The position numbers and the translations under genes were made by a program. The notes beneath the pieces were generated by a model that did no database searches, was not told where the DNA came from, and worked only from the letters and a program-made list of their open reading frames with translations. A stretch of DNA of 57,319 nucleotides from Anaerolineales bacterium UBA5195 (GTDB lineage Bacteria > Chloroflexota > Anaerolineae > Anaerolineales > Villigracilaceae), in NCBI GenBank assembly GCA_002412925.1, contig DHVZ01000082.1, positions 1 to 57,319 on the forward strand, in the 5' to 3' direction. Shown one piece after another: positions 39,453-48,195 of the stretch (position 1 is the first letter of the stretch; each line of letters opens with the position of its first letter).

Positions 39453-40735
39453 TGGATCAACCTGGGCGCAAGTTGGATCCAGGTGACGCCGCCATCACTC
39501 GATTTCCACAGCTGAAAATCGGCGCCATCGGAAACCACCGCCCAACCCTGCGCAGGATCAACGAACTCGTACTGGAAGACGTAGGCGCCAGAACTATTGA
39601 GATCGAAATCAAGGCCGTCTGGCAGGGTCTGCCAGGTCTGTGCGCCGTCGCGCGTGACGCACAGGTTCTTCCCGCAGCGGATAAAGGCCTCTTCTGGGGA
39701 AAGGATTTGGGGCGAATCGAAAAACCCGACCGTGTTCTCCAAAATGGCCGGAGCCTGACTCCAACCCTGGCCGCCATCGCGGGTCAGATAGAGGGCCAGC
39801 ACGCTGTACACGAGTGCGCCATCCGCGTCATATTTGCCGATACTGACCGGCAGCAGGCCTTCGCTGCCAAAAAAAACCGGGGCTTTGGGCGCCACCAATC
39901 CATCGGCGTACTTCCCGTCGGGAAGGGGCAGGTTCAGGTCTTTCCAAGACTGGCCCAGGTCGGTGGAAACGGACAGGCGCACCACCCCGCCAGGGTCGCT
40001 GGCCAGGTCGCCATATGTAATGACAAGACGTTCCGGGTCGTAATACAGGCTGTCGCCGCAAATATTGCACAGGTGAATCGTTCCGTCAGGCAGGCCCGGT
40101 TCAGAATCGGGTGCGGCAATCAGAATCGGGGTCCAGCTTGCGCCACCGTCATTTGAACTGTACAGGTTGAGATACAGGTTCCCCGCGCCAACACCGGCTG
40201 TCTCGGCCACGCCGTCATTCGGAGAGGTGAAATCGTAATAGGCATTTTGGAGATCCTTTTGCGGCAGGGAGACCCAAGTCTGACCGCCATCAACGGTCCG
40301 CAGGAGCGCACTGGAATCGGCGGCAGGGTCGTACAGAGCAATCCATGCGGTTTGAGCATCAAGGAAAGAACTGGCGTAGGGAGTCAAGGCCTGGCCCTGG
40401 GGCGAAACATCACTCCAGGTCACGCCCCCATCCTGCGTCCGCAATATTCGGGAGGTTTCATCCGCCTGGGATGTCCAGCCCCAACCGTTGGATTGATCCA
40501 GCATATGGAGCTGGTAAATGACCACAGGCAGGCCTGGCGCAGGTGTTTCCGTGGGCGGGATAACTACCTCGGTCGGAGGTAAAGTGGTCACGCCGGGAGA
40601 AAAAGCCGTATTGGTGGGCAGTTGGGCCGGGACAGTGGGCGGCGGCGGAGTGACACTGGACAGGCCAATACAGGCAGCCAGGAAAACGAGCAGCGGGCAG
40701 ATAACCAATAAACGGAGAGTCTTTTTCACAATCAC
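39449..40735 (-). CDS. BNR/YCF48-type repeat lipoprotein
   Basis: 428 residues. Signal peptide with lipobox FLAACIG, Pro/Thr linker to about residue 70, then a beta-propeller made of Asp-box repeats (RTQDGGVTWSDV, RTVDGGQTWVSL, SSNDGGASWTPI, STDLGQSWKDL, TRDGGQGWSQ, KSSDGGVTWIQL). Such propellers resemble sialidase/Vps10 folds and the photosystem assembly factor YCF48; without catalytic residues it is likely a binding protein. The GTG at 40735 shares bases with the stop of the Gmad2 gene; GTG 40729 is an alternative with a better-placed GAGG. Confidence 0.78.
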   Translation of the reverse strand: MIVKKTLRLLVICPLLVFLAACIGLSSVTPPPPTVPAQLPTNTAFSPGVTTLPPTEVVIPPTETPAPGLPVVIYQLHMLDQSNGWGWTSQADETSRILRTQDGGVTWSDVSPQGQALTPYASSFLDAQTAWIALYDPAADSSALLRTVDGGQTWVSLPQKDLQNAYYDFTSPNDGVAETAGVGAGNLYLNLYSSNDGGASWTPILIAAPDSEPGLPDGTIHLCNICGDSLYYDPERLVITYGDLASDPGGVVRLSVSTDLGQSWKDLNLPLPDGKYADGLVAPKAPVFFGSEGLLPVSIGKYDADGALVYSVLALYLTRDGGQGWSQAPAILENTVGFFDSPQILSPEEAFIRCGKNLCVTRDGAQTWQTLPDGLDFDLNSSGAYVFQYEFVDPAQGWAVVSDGADFQLWKSSDGGVTWIQLAPRLIQ

Positions 40736-41733
40736 CTCAACGTCAAATAAAGTGTGCAGAGCGCCAGGGTCGAACCGTCTGCCGGGCTGGCATCTGAAAT
40801 TTCGATACGAACAGGGCCTGTAAAACCGGCGGCGCTGAAATCAAGCGGCAGTTCAAAGACACCCGGGCCGCCCAGTCCATCAGCGCTGATGGTGAAACCG
40901 GCCTGGGCAACCGGCTCTTGCGTCCCTGGCAGGAAGACCGAATAAACCAGATTATTCTCGAAGGGAGAAATCGTCACACTGCCCAGAATAGCGAATGCGC
41001 CGCTGACTTCCGCGCCATTGGCGGGTGTGTCAATCATGATAATTCTTTCCGCGCCGCCAGGTGTTTTGGTGGTCAACCGTGAGAGCACCAATTCATTCTC
41101 AACCAGGCGATAATTGCGGGTGGATGGCAGGGACGGACAGCACATGGCATCATCGATGCCATGAATAGTGGCATCCAGATAAATCTCGCCATTTTGAATG
41201 GACAGGTTGTTGATCACCGGACGGTCATCGATCAAGGTTGTGGCAGCCGCGTTGGGCTGCCCGCCCTGGTTCAAAATCGCCACTACAGAAACAAAGACAC
41301 CCGATCCGCCATGATTCTCCGCCAGGCTTACAGCGGCGTCTTCCACTCCGTCTGCGTTCAGGTCACCGAAGGCAATCTTTTCGCCCAAAGAGATGGACAC
41401 AAACCCAAACTGCCCCGGGTCAGCGCCTTCCTGGTATTTGCCATCCAGCAGGGTGATGGTGCGCAAGACCTGATCAGAACCCATCACGGTCAGCGTGGCA
41501 TTCCGCAATTGCTCCATCGTCAGCAAAGGGACAGGCGTCACTGTCGGTGGGGGCGCTGTTTCGGTGGCAGTTGGCGGGATGGGGGTGGAGGTCAGCGTCG
41601 GCTGGAGCATGAGCGGGGTGCGGGTGACAAGCCCCTCGGCAGGTGTCAGGGCCAGAGGCGGGGGATTAAAATCCAACGAGCAGGCCAGGGCCGCCAGGGC
41701 CAGGACAAGCAGGATTGCGAGAAATCGTTTCAT
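40732..41733 (-). CDS. Lipoprotein with C-terminal Gmad2-like domain
   Basis: 333 residues. Lipobox ALAACS near residue 18, Thr/Pro linker, a central domain with SISLGEKIAFGDLNADGVEDA (an integrin/FG-GAP-like Asp-rich loop), and a C-terminal immunoglobulin-like Gmad2 domain (IDTPANGAEVSGAFAILGSV, RIEISDASPADGS). Secreted and anchored; function unknown. AGGAGAAAACTC before the ATG. Overlaps the BNR gene. Confidence 0.75.
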   Translation of the reverse strand: MKRFLAILLVLALAALACSLDFNPPPLALTPAEGLVTRTPLMLQPTLTSTPIPPTATETAPPPTVTPVPLLTMEQLRNATLTVMGSDQVLRTITLLDGKYQEGADPGQFGFVSISLGEKIAFGDLNADGVEDAAVSLAENHGGSGVFVSVVAILNQGGQPNAAATTLIDDRPVINNLSIQNGEIYLDATIHGIDDAMCCPSLPSTRNYRLVENELVLSRLTTKTPGGAERIIMIDTPANGAEVSGAFAILGSVTISPFENNLVYSVFLPGTQEPVAQAGFTISADGLGGPGVFELPLDFSAAGFTGPVRIEISDASPADGSTLALCTLYLTLR

Positions 41734-41753
41734 GAGTTTTCTCCTTTTCAGGC

Positions 41754-41780
41754 AAAAAGCCGCCCTGAAGGGCGGCTTTT
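41754..41780. terminator. Terminator between two lipoprotein genes
   Basis: AAAAGCCGCCCT and AGGGCGGCTTTT form a 12-bp stem around GA, with T-runs both ways. It ends the message of the BNR gene at 41799. Confidence 0.88.
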
Positions 41781-41798
41781 AATAAAAACGCCCTGTTC

Positions 41799-42980
41799 TT
41801 AAGGAATTGTTATCGTCCAGGTATTCCCGCCATCGGTTGTGCGATACAGGCGCACGCGGGAACCCTGTCCAACGGTGATCAGCCAGCCATCATTGGCATC
41901 GATAAAGTTGATGTAATTGGCCTGTTCCGAACGACTAAAGGCCACAGGCAGCAACAGCCAAGTCTGGGCGCCATCTGTGGTGCCATACAGGCCTCGCTTT
42001 CCCCAGGCCCAACCCGTGTTCGCATCGGCAAAAGTGTAGACGCCTCCATCGGGAATGGCCGCGCCGGGCGTCCAGGTTTCGCCCGAATCATGTGTGAAAT
42101 AAAAGATACGGTTGGATTCACCTGTTTCCGGCAGGGAAAAATCCACCGGCAGGAAACCATCGATGTAGTTATCTGGAATAAAAAAAGGCGGCAAAACAGT
42201 CACAGCATAGTTTTCAGGGTTTTCCGGCAAAGGCAAATCCTGCTTATTCCATTGACGGCCAGAGTCAAGAGAACGATAGAGCAGGGCTTCACCTCGTGTT
42301 GCCGACGAAAAACCGATCCAACCCAGGCTGGGGTCGATAAAAGACAACCCATTTTTCACGCCTGTCTCTGGCAGGCGATTTTCCATTGGAGGCGCGTTCT
42401 GATCGTAAACCGGGTCCCAGTTTTGCCCATAATTAAGGCTCTGGTAGAGGGTGAATCCCCGGCCATTTCCAGCCTCAAGCTGGTACAAAAAGCCAACGAT
42501 GTCATTAATGAAATAGAGATTCCCGTTCGAAAAAGGAACGGAAATAACCTGCCAGGTTCCGCCGCCATCGCGCGTGGAAAGGAGTGAGCCGGTATTCCCA
42601 TCCGGGGCAGGCACAAGCAGATAAGCCACCTTCTCATCAAGAAAGGCGTAGCCCGTGGACAAATTCACGGAAGCCCCGGGCAGGGGCACAGAAAACCAGG
42701 TAACCCCGCTGTCATGCGTGATCAACAAAGCATTCTCAATCAGCCCCCAGCCATCCTTCTGGGTAAACATGTGGATCGATCTGAGCGGCGGGCCATTGGG
42801 AGAGTTGAGCGGCGGGATGGGCGTAATGGTGGGCGTCGCCGTCGGTGTGGGCGGGACGGGTGTCAGCGTAGTGGTTGGCGTGGAGGACGGCAGCGGCGGG
42901 ATCGGGGTCGGCCCCAACTGGCAGGCCGCCAGGGGAACCAAAAACAGGAACAACAGCGCAAGTACAGACAGTTTCTTCAC
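41799..42980 (-). CDS. Second BNR/YCF48-type repeat lipoprotein
   Basis: About 393 residues from the GTG at 42980, which has GGGAGG five bases upstream; a longer reading to 43064 runs into the thiolase gene. Lipobox VPLAACQ, Thr/Pro linker, then Asp-box repeats (STRDGGGTWQVI, RSLDSGRQWNKQ, THDSGETWTPG, GTTDGAQTWLLL, RTTDGGNTWTITI). Same architecture as the protein at 39449 and probably a paralogue. Likely surface-exposed binding protein. Confidence 0.78.
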   Translation of the reverse strand: MKKLSVLALLFLFLVPLAACQLGPTPIPPLPSSTPTTTLTPVPPTPTATPTITPIPPLNSPNGPPLRSIHMFTQKDGWGLIENALLITHDSGVTWFSVPLPGASVNLSTGYAFLDEKVAYLLVPAPDGNTGSLLSTRDGGGTWQVISVPFSNGNLYFINDIVGFLYQLEAGNGRGFTLYQSLNYGQNWDPVYDQNAPPMENRLPETGVKNGLSFIDPSLGWIGFSSATRGEALLYRSLDSGRQWNKQDLPLPENPENYAVTVLPPFFIPDNYIDGFLPVDFSLPETGESNRIFYFTHDSGETWTPGAAIPDGGVYTFADANTGWAWGKRGLYGTTDGAQTWLLLPVAFSRSEQANYINFIDANDGWLITVGQGSRVRLYRTTDGGNTWTITIP

Positions 42981-42999
42981 AGCAGCCTCCCGAATATCT

Positions 43000-44208
43000 T
43001 TACATGCGTTCGACAATCGTCGCTTCGCCCTGTCCGACACCCACGCACAACGTCGCCAATCCATAACGAAGGTTGCCGCGCCGTTTCATTTCATGAAGCA
43101 AGGTGGTCAGGATGCGTGCGCCCGAACATCCCAGCGGATGTCCCAGTGCAATTGCGCCGCCGTTAACGTTGACGATGGACTCATCCAGCCCAAGGTCTTC
43201 CAAAACGGCCAGCGCTTGCACCGCAAAAGCTTCGTTCAATTCGACCAACCCAATCTCTGCCGCCGATAAACCGGCGCGCTGCAAGGCCTTGCGGGCCGCC
43301 GGGACCGGTCCGAGGCCCATGACGCGCGGTTCGACGCCCGCCGAGGCAGCCGCCAGGATGCGCGCCATCGGCTTCAAACCGAGCGCGCTGGCCTGCTTCT
43401 CACTCATCACCAAGAGAGCCGCCGCGCCATCGTTCAAGCCGGAGGAATTCCCCGCCGTGACTGTGCCGCCTTCTTTCTTGAAGGCTGGCTTCAGCCGGGC
43501 AAGCGACTCAGGGGTTGTATCACGACGCGGACGCTCGTCGATGGTCACCAAAAGTGGATCACCCTTTTTCTGCGGCACCGGCACGGGGACGATTTCATCG
43601 GCAAACTTGCCGCCATCGATGGCGGCGATCGCTTTCTGGTGGGAGCGGGCCGCGAAGACATCCTGCTTTTCGCGGGTGAGGTGCGGGCGCAGGCTGGCGA
43701 TGTTCTCGGCAGTCTCACCCATGCTGTCGGTCCCGTAGAGTTCCTTCATTTGCGGGTTCGGGTAACGCCAGCCGAGGGCCGTGTCATAAGCCGTCAGGTT
43801 GCCGAAACCGAAGGCTTCTTCTGCCTTGGGCAGGGAATACGGCGCGCGCGACATCGACTCGACGCCGCCAGCGATGTAAATCTCACCGTCACCTGCGCGG
43901 ATGGCGCGGGCCGCCAGGTTGACCGCCTGCAAACCCGATGCGCACAAGCGATTGACGGTTACTCCCGGCACGCTGGAAGGGAACCCGGCCAGGAGCAGGG
44001 CCATGCGCGCTATATTGCGATTATCTTCCCCGGCCTGGTTGGCGCAGCCGAGATAAACTTCTTCGACCAGCGCAGGATCCAACTGGTTGCGGTCAATGAT
44101 TGTTTTCAGCACCAGCGCGGCCAGGTCATCAGGCCGGACTTTCGCCAGGGCGCCTCCCAGCGCTCCAATCGGGGTGCGAATGGCATCTACAATGACAACG
44201 TCAGACAT
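43000..44208 (-). CDS. Acetyl-CoA C-acyltransferase (thiolase, PcaF-like)
   Basis: 402 residues. Condensing/thiolytic enzyme with the nucleophile Cys in VNRLCASGLQA, His in NEAFAVQ, and the second Cys/His in GHPLGCSGARI plus CVGVGQG at the end. GCANQAGEDNRNIARMALLL is characteristic of the 3-oxoadipyl-CoA thiolase branch, but the range of substrates includes general 3-ketoacyl-CoA. GGGAGAGACCT before the ATG. 20 bp ahead of the BNR gene in the same direction, probably by chance. Confidence 0.88.
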   Translation of the reverse strand: MSDVVIVDAIRTPIGALGGALAKVRPDDLAALVLKTIIDRNQLDPALVEEVYLGCANQAGEDNRNIARMALLLAGFPSSVPGVTVNRLCASGLQAVNLAARAIRAGDGEIYIAGGVESMSRAPYSLPKAEEAFGFGNLTAYDTALGWRYPNPQMKELYGTDSMGETAENIASLRPHLTREKQDVFAARSHQKAIAAIDGGKFADEIVPVPVPQKKGDPLLVTIDERPRRDTTPESLARLKPAFKKEGGTVTAGNSSGLNDGAAALLVMSEKQASALGLKPMARILAAASAGVEPRVMGLGPVPAARKALQRAGLSAAEIGLVELNEAFAVQALAVLEDLGLDESIVNVNGGAIALGHPLGCSGARILTTLLHEMKRRGNLRYGLATLCVGVGQGEATIVERM

Positions 44209-44753
44209 AGGTCTCTCCCGGGTTCAGGTTTTTACGTTTCGATGGATGAAAATAAAATGACTCCTGGAAAAGATTTTACCACTTTGCCAGGCATGTTGCC
44301 CCGGAACACGCCTGCCGCCAGCAATTCCAAACCTGGGCATTTGCTTGAGACTCGGTGAGCTTTGTGCCTGGAGGGCCATTGCTATCCCAGGTTGAAGAGA
44401 GCGCGGGTTCCGCCAATCAGGCCGATTTTCGCAGAGAAACCCCAGCCAGGAACCACGTTTTTTCCGAGACTTCGCTCGGGAAAAGCGGGTCCTGTGGGGC
44501 AGTCAAAAATCACCTATCCCTACAGTACTGGCGCAGGCCAAGAAAATCAAAGGTTTTCTTGGTGTTCCTTCGTGCTCCTGGTGTCCCTTGTGGTTAAAGC
44601 TCTAAGCTAAAGTAAGATCGACAACTTTTTGTCGATGTCTGTGCCATCGGCTACCAATCGAGAAGCGCCGCAAGAGACATATAGGCTATTGAATCTGCCT
44701 CTTTCTTGGCGCATAATTGTTCACAGGATAAATTAGACGAATGTGAGGAAAAT
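44209..44753. other. Gene-free stretch between thiolase and SH3 lipoprotein
   Basis: No convincing gene was seen. It holds a loose repeat near 44548-44600 (tandem TTCNTNGTG-like words ending TGTGGTTAAA), and near-random sequence otherwise. Promoters for the divergent genes are presumably inside but no clear boxes were found. Confidence 0.5.
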
Positions 44754-45800
44754 ATGCGCAAAAACAAAATCTTCCTTTTTGCCCTTGTGCTCTGGCTGGC
44801 AATTGTCAGCTGCAACCTGCCCGCCAGCCAGGCAACCGCAGGAACAGGCACACCTTCCAACGCAGAACTGGCAGCGACCGCCCTGGCAGCCGCCCAAAAC
44901 GCCCTGACCATGACCGTCCCGCCTGATTCACTGCCCCTGACGGTCACAGCCACCATCCCCGCGACAGAACCCATCCTGACCGTTACAGCGTCAGTCACCC
45001 CCTGCACTCCGACCGTTACTGCGAACACACCTGTCAACATCCGCTCCGGGCCGGGAACCGTCTATAATACAATTGGAGCCATTCCCCAGGGCGGAAGCGC
45101 CCCCGTTACCGGTAAAAACGCAGACGGCACCTGGTGGGTGATCAGCCTCGCGGCTGGCGCGGGAGGTCAGGGTTGGGTAGCAGCCAGCGTTGTGACCGCC
45201 TCCTGCATCCCAACCGGATTGGTTGTTGTGGCAGCGCCACCCACCCCCCTGCCGCCCAGCGGCACCTGCAAAGACGGGTACGTCTTCAGGCTGGCGCGTT
45301 CCAGCGACAAAGTCTGTGTGCCGCCGGCCTCTAAAACGCAGTCGGACGCCGATAATGCCGCCGCTGAATCGCGGAAAATCGTCAACGTTTATGGCGCCGA
45401 TGCCTGCATCGATGGCTATGTCTGGCGTGAAGCATTTTCAGGCGACAAAGTCTGTGTCACACCGGCTGTTCGCAGCCAGGCCCTGTCCGATAATGCCGCC
45501 GCTGCCTCCCGCTGGGTAGTTGGGGCCTACGGACCACATACCTGTATCGCTGGCTATGTCTGGCGCGAAGCCGGTTCCGGCGATGATGTCTGCGTCACCC
45601 CAGATGTCCGCACCCAGGTCCTGGCCGATAATGCCGCTGCAAACTCGCGGAAAGCCGTCAGTGTCTATGGCGCAGATGCCTGTATCTCGGGCTACGTCTG
45701 GCGCGAAGCATTCTCCGGCGACAAAGTTTGCGTAACACCAGCTGTGAAAAGCCAGGTGGCGGCTGACAATGCCGCGGCTCCCAGCCACACCTGGCCGTAA
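44754..45800 (+). CDS. Lipoprotein with SH3b domain and four VWREA-type repeats
   Basis: About 348 residues. Lipobox IVSCNLP near residue 20; Ala/Thr linker; an SH3b domain (NTPVNIRSGPGTVYNTIG, GWVAASV) expected to bind cell-wall peptide; then four tandem ~46-residue repeats with C-x-x-GYVWREAFSGDKVCVTP and SDNAAAASR. Each repeat has two Cys, likely a disulfide. The repeat is known from extracellular actinobacterial hydrolases; its role is unclear. GAGG before ATG 44754. DNA of the repeats is also similar, so they arose by recent duplication. Confidence 0.8.
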   Translation: MRKNKIFLFALVLWLAIVSCNLPASQATAGTGTPSNAELAATALAAAQNALTMTVPPDSLPLTVTATIPATEPILTVTASVTPCTPTVTANTPVNIRSGPGTVYNTIGAIPQGGSAPVTGKNADGTWWVISLAAGAGGQGWVAASVVTASCIPTGLVVVAAPPTPLPPSGTCKDGYVFRLARSSDKVCVPPASKTQSDADNAAAESRKIVNVYGADACIDGYVWREAFSGDKVCVTPAVRSQALSDNAAAASRWVVGAYGPHTCIAGYVWREAGSGDDVCVTPDVRTQVLADNAAANSRKAVSVYGADACISGYVWREAFSGDKVCVTPAVKSQVAADNAAAPSHTWP

Positions 45801-45825
45801 AAAATCTTTGATTTAACCGGGATGG

Positions 45826-47055
45826 ATGTCACCTACACTTAATTTTTCTCCCTCTGCGGCAGTCATCGGCGGCGGCCCGGCCGGGCTGATGGCTGCCGAG
45901 GTTTTGCTCCAGGGCGGCGCGCGCGTTCACCTGTATGATTCCATGCCTTCCGTGGGACGCAAATTCCTGGTGGCGGGCAAGGGCGGGCTGAATCTGACAC
46001 ACTCCGAGCCGCGCGAGCACTTCCTGGCGCGCTACGGCTCCCGCCGCGCACAGCTCGAGCCCCTGCTGACCCAATTCGGGGCGGATGAGCTGCGCCAATG
46101 GGCGGAGGGCCTCGGCATCCAGACCTTTGTCGGCACTTCCGGGCGGATTTTCCCCAGCGGCATGAAAGCCGCGCCCCTGCTCTATGCCTGGAAGCAGCGT
46201 CTCAGTGCCTCCGGCTTGACTTTCCACCAGCGCCACAAATGGCTTGGTTGGGCTGCGGATAGTTCCCTGCGTTTCGAGACCCCCGGCGGCGAAAAAACCA
46301 GCCGAGTCGGGGCCGTGATCCTGGCGCTGGGCGGCGCGAGCTGGCCCCAACTGGGTTCCACCGGCGCGTGGACCACGATCCTGGCCGAACGTGGAGTAGA
46401 GATTGCGCCCTTCAGACCCACCAACTGTGGCTTCGAGGTGCGCTGGACGGAGCATTTCTGCGCGAAATTCGCTGGCCAGCCACTAAAATCCGTCGCCATT
46501 ACTTTCAAGGAATTACATCGACAGGGGGAATTCATCATCACCCAAGATGGCGTGGAGGGCAGCCTGATCTATGCGCTCTCCGCGCCCCTGCGCGATGAAA
46601 TTGAAGCGACTGGCAGCGCCGTCATCCACCTGGACCTGGCCCCCGATTGGACTCACGAGCGACTCATCGAACGGCTCTCACTGCCGCGCGGCTCGCGCTC
46701 GACCTCCAGTCATCTCGAAAAAACGGTCGGGCTCAAAGGCGTCAAGGCCGGTCTGCTCTGGGAATTTGTCCCCAAAGCAGATTTCGCTGACCCGCAAAAG
46801 CTGGCCGCGGCGATCAAGGCTGTGCCCATTCCACTGGTCGCGCCACGCCCCATTGATGAAGCCATCAGCACAGCCGGCGGCGTGCCCTTTGAATCGCTCG
46901 ACGAACACCTGATGTTGCGTGCCCTGCCCGGCGTCTTCTGCGCCGGTGAAATGCTCGATTGGGAAGCCCCCACCGGCGGTTATCTGATCACGGCCTGTTT
47001 CGCCACCGGCCGCGCGGCCGGGCTGGGGGCGTTGGAGTGGTTAGCGGCTTACTAA
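45826..47055 (+). CDS. HI0933/BaiN-type flavoprotein
   Basis: 409 residues. FAD-binding Rossmann motif at the N-terminus (AVIGGGPAGLMAAEVLL), KGGLNLTHSE, and the C-terminal GEMLDWEAPTGGYLITACFATGRAAG typical of the YhiN/HI0933 family (TIGR03862-like). Members reduce organic substrates such as bile-acid intermediates; the natural substrate here is unknown. It starts 25 bp past the repeat lipoprotein with only a weak ribosome-binding site. Confidence 0.85.
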   Translation: MSPTLNFSPSAAVIGGGPAGLMAAEVLLQGGARVHLYDSMPSVGRKFLVAGKGGLNLTHSEPREHFLARYGSRRAQLEPLLTQFGADELRQWAEGLGIQTFVGTSGRIFPSGMKAAPLLYAWKQRLSASGLTFHQRHKWLGWAADSSLRFETPGGEKTSRVGAVILALGGASWPQLGSTGAWTTILAERGVEIAPFRPTNCGFEVRWTEHFCAKFAGQPLKSVAITFKELHRQGEFIITQDGVEGSLIYALSAPLRDEIEATGSAVIHLDLAPDWTHERLIERLSLPRGSRSTSSHLEKTVGLKGVKAGLLWEFVPKADFADPQKLAAAIKAVPIPLVAPRPIDEAISTAGGVPFESLDEHLMLRALPGVFCAGEMLDWEAPTGGYLITACFATGRAAGLGALEWLAAY

Positions 47056-47078
47056 ATATCAAGACACCAACCGCTAAA

Positions 47079-47396
47079 CTAATCGCTGGTTCGCATGGCC
47101 CGTAAAATAGCATTTGTCTCTTTGGTATTGGCTGCCAGATCCGCAAAGACTAGCATCAATTGCCCCAGCGCCGAAGTCAGCATCCCGCCCAGGAACAGCC
47201 CCAGGCCAATGATCGCCGCATAAAAACGGGCATCGACCAGGCGTGAATTGCTGCCCGCCAGCCAAAAGTTATTGACAAGATCAACCAGCGCCGCGTTCTG
47301 GACAAAGCCGTAAATGGTGGTTCCCACGCCGAGGAGCATCAAGAAGGCCCCCATAACGAGAGTCACAATCCCCGTAAAACGGACAAAAAAGTACAT
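47079..47396 (-). CDS. Small membrane protein
   Basis: About 105 residues with two or three hydrophobic helices (FTGIVTLVMGAFLMLLGV; AAIIGLGLFLGGML; LGQLMLVFADL). TTGGAGGCGCT before ATG 47396 sets the start and shows expression is likely. The family is not recognised. A 17-bp inverted repeat (47419-47453) lies just upstream. Confidence 0.65.
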   Translation of the reverse strand: MYFFVRFTGIVTLVMGAFLMLLGVGTTIYGFVQNAALVDLVNNFWLAGSNSRLVDARFYAAIIGLGLFLGGMLTSALGQLMLVFADLAANTKETNAILRAMRTSD

Positions 47397-47418
47397 AGCG
47401 CCTCCAATGATGATTACC

Positions 47419-47453
47419 AACGGTAGGTCACGTTTGAAACGTGACTTACCGTT
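47419..47453. repeat. Inverted repeat with GTCACGTTT arms
   Basis: AACGGTAGGTCACGTTT and AAACGTGACTTACCGTT pair with one mismatch around a single base, between the small membrane gene and the NUDIX gene. Confidence 0.65.
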
Positions 47454-47488
47454 AATGTTAGCACAATTCAGCAAAAATGTTTCGCCTG

Positions 47489-48007
47489 TCACAGACAGAG
47501 CAACAAAGCGGTCAGCGTAGGCCCATCCACAATCGATTTGTTCTTGAGCATTTGCCGGATTTCGGCTTTTTCGAACCAGCGAATCTCGCTGACTTCGTTA
47601 GCGTCAAAATCCACCACACACTCTGTCGCCTTGCAGCGCACGATGTGGAAAAGTTTATTCGCGATGCCATTCATCGGATAATAGGTGTACACCTGTTGGT
47701 AATCCTGACACTGATAACCGGTTTCTTCGCGAATTTCACGCTGCGCCGCTTCAAGGATGGTTTCGCCCGCTTCCATGCCGCCCGCCGGGATTTCCCAGTC
47801 CGTTCGTAGCGTGGGATAGCGACAAACACGGACAAAAAGAACCCGACCCTGCTCATCTTCGATGAAGACAACCACAGCCGGATGGTCAAAATCGAGCAAA
47901 TGATGGCGTTCGATGACGCGCCCATTCGGGAACATGACCTGATCAACGTATAAGTTAACCCATTCGCTCTCGTAAATCACCGTTCTTGTCAATCTCTCTG
48001 GTTTCAT
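47489..48007 (-). CDS. NUDIX hydrolase, ADP-ribose-pyrophosphatase-like
   Basis: About 172 residues. NUDIX box GGMEAGETILEAAQREIREE followed by TGY, with the upstream DWEIPAG of ADP-ribose pyrophosphatases (NudF/YqkG type). It hydrolyses nucleoside diphosphates linked to another moiety. The start at 48007 is chosen because the reading frame further upstream crosses a palindromic element (48047-48146). Confidence 0.88.
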   Translation of the reverse strand: MKPERLTRTVIYESEWVNLYVDQVMFPNGRVIERHHLLDFDHPAVVVFIEDEQGRVLFVRVCRYPTLRTDWEIPAGGMEAGETILEAAQREIREETGYQCQDYQQVYTYYPMNGIANKLFHIVRCKATECVVDFDANEVSEIRWFEKAEIRQMLKNKSIVDGPTLTALLLCL

Positions 48008-48046
48008 AGGTGTACCTGACCAAAACGCAACTGCTCGATCATTCCC

Positions 48047-48146
48047 TGTCATTTCGAAGGAGCGTAGCGACTGAGAAATCCTGCTTTCGGTGAAAAAGAT
48101 TTCTCGCGAGTTTACCTTGAGCCTGTCGAAGGGCTCGAAATGACAA
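48047..48146. repeat. Palindromic element with TGTCATTTCGA ends
   Basis: A 100-bp element with an 11-bp perfect terminal inverted repeat (TGTCATTTCGA and TCGAAATGACA) and an internal pair GAGAAATC/GATTTCTC. Confidence 0.75.
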
Positions 48147-48160
48147 TAAGAATCAAAAAT

Positions 48161-48189
48161 TGGGACGGCAGTTGAACTGCCGTCCCAAT
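48161..48189 (-). terminator. Terminator after the aldo/keto reductase
   Basis: TTGGGACGGCAGTT and AACTGCCGTCCCAA form a 14-bp stem; on the minus strand TTTTTG follows immediately. It lies 7 bp past the stop. Confidence 0.88.
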
Positions 48190-48195
48190 CCATTT

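Noticed and set aside
47489..48193. Longer NUDIX protein starting at 48193
   Set aside because: The extra 62 codons read through a palindromic element with TGTCATTTCGA ends; the ATG at 48007 gives the normal family start.
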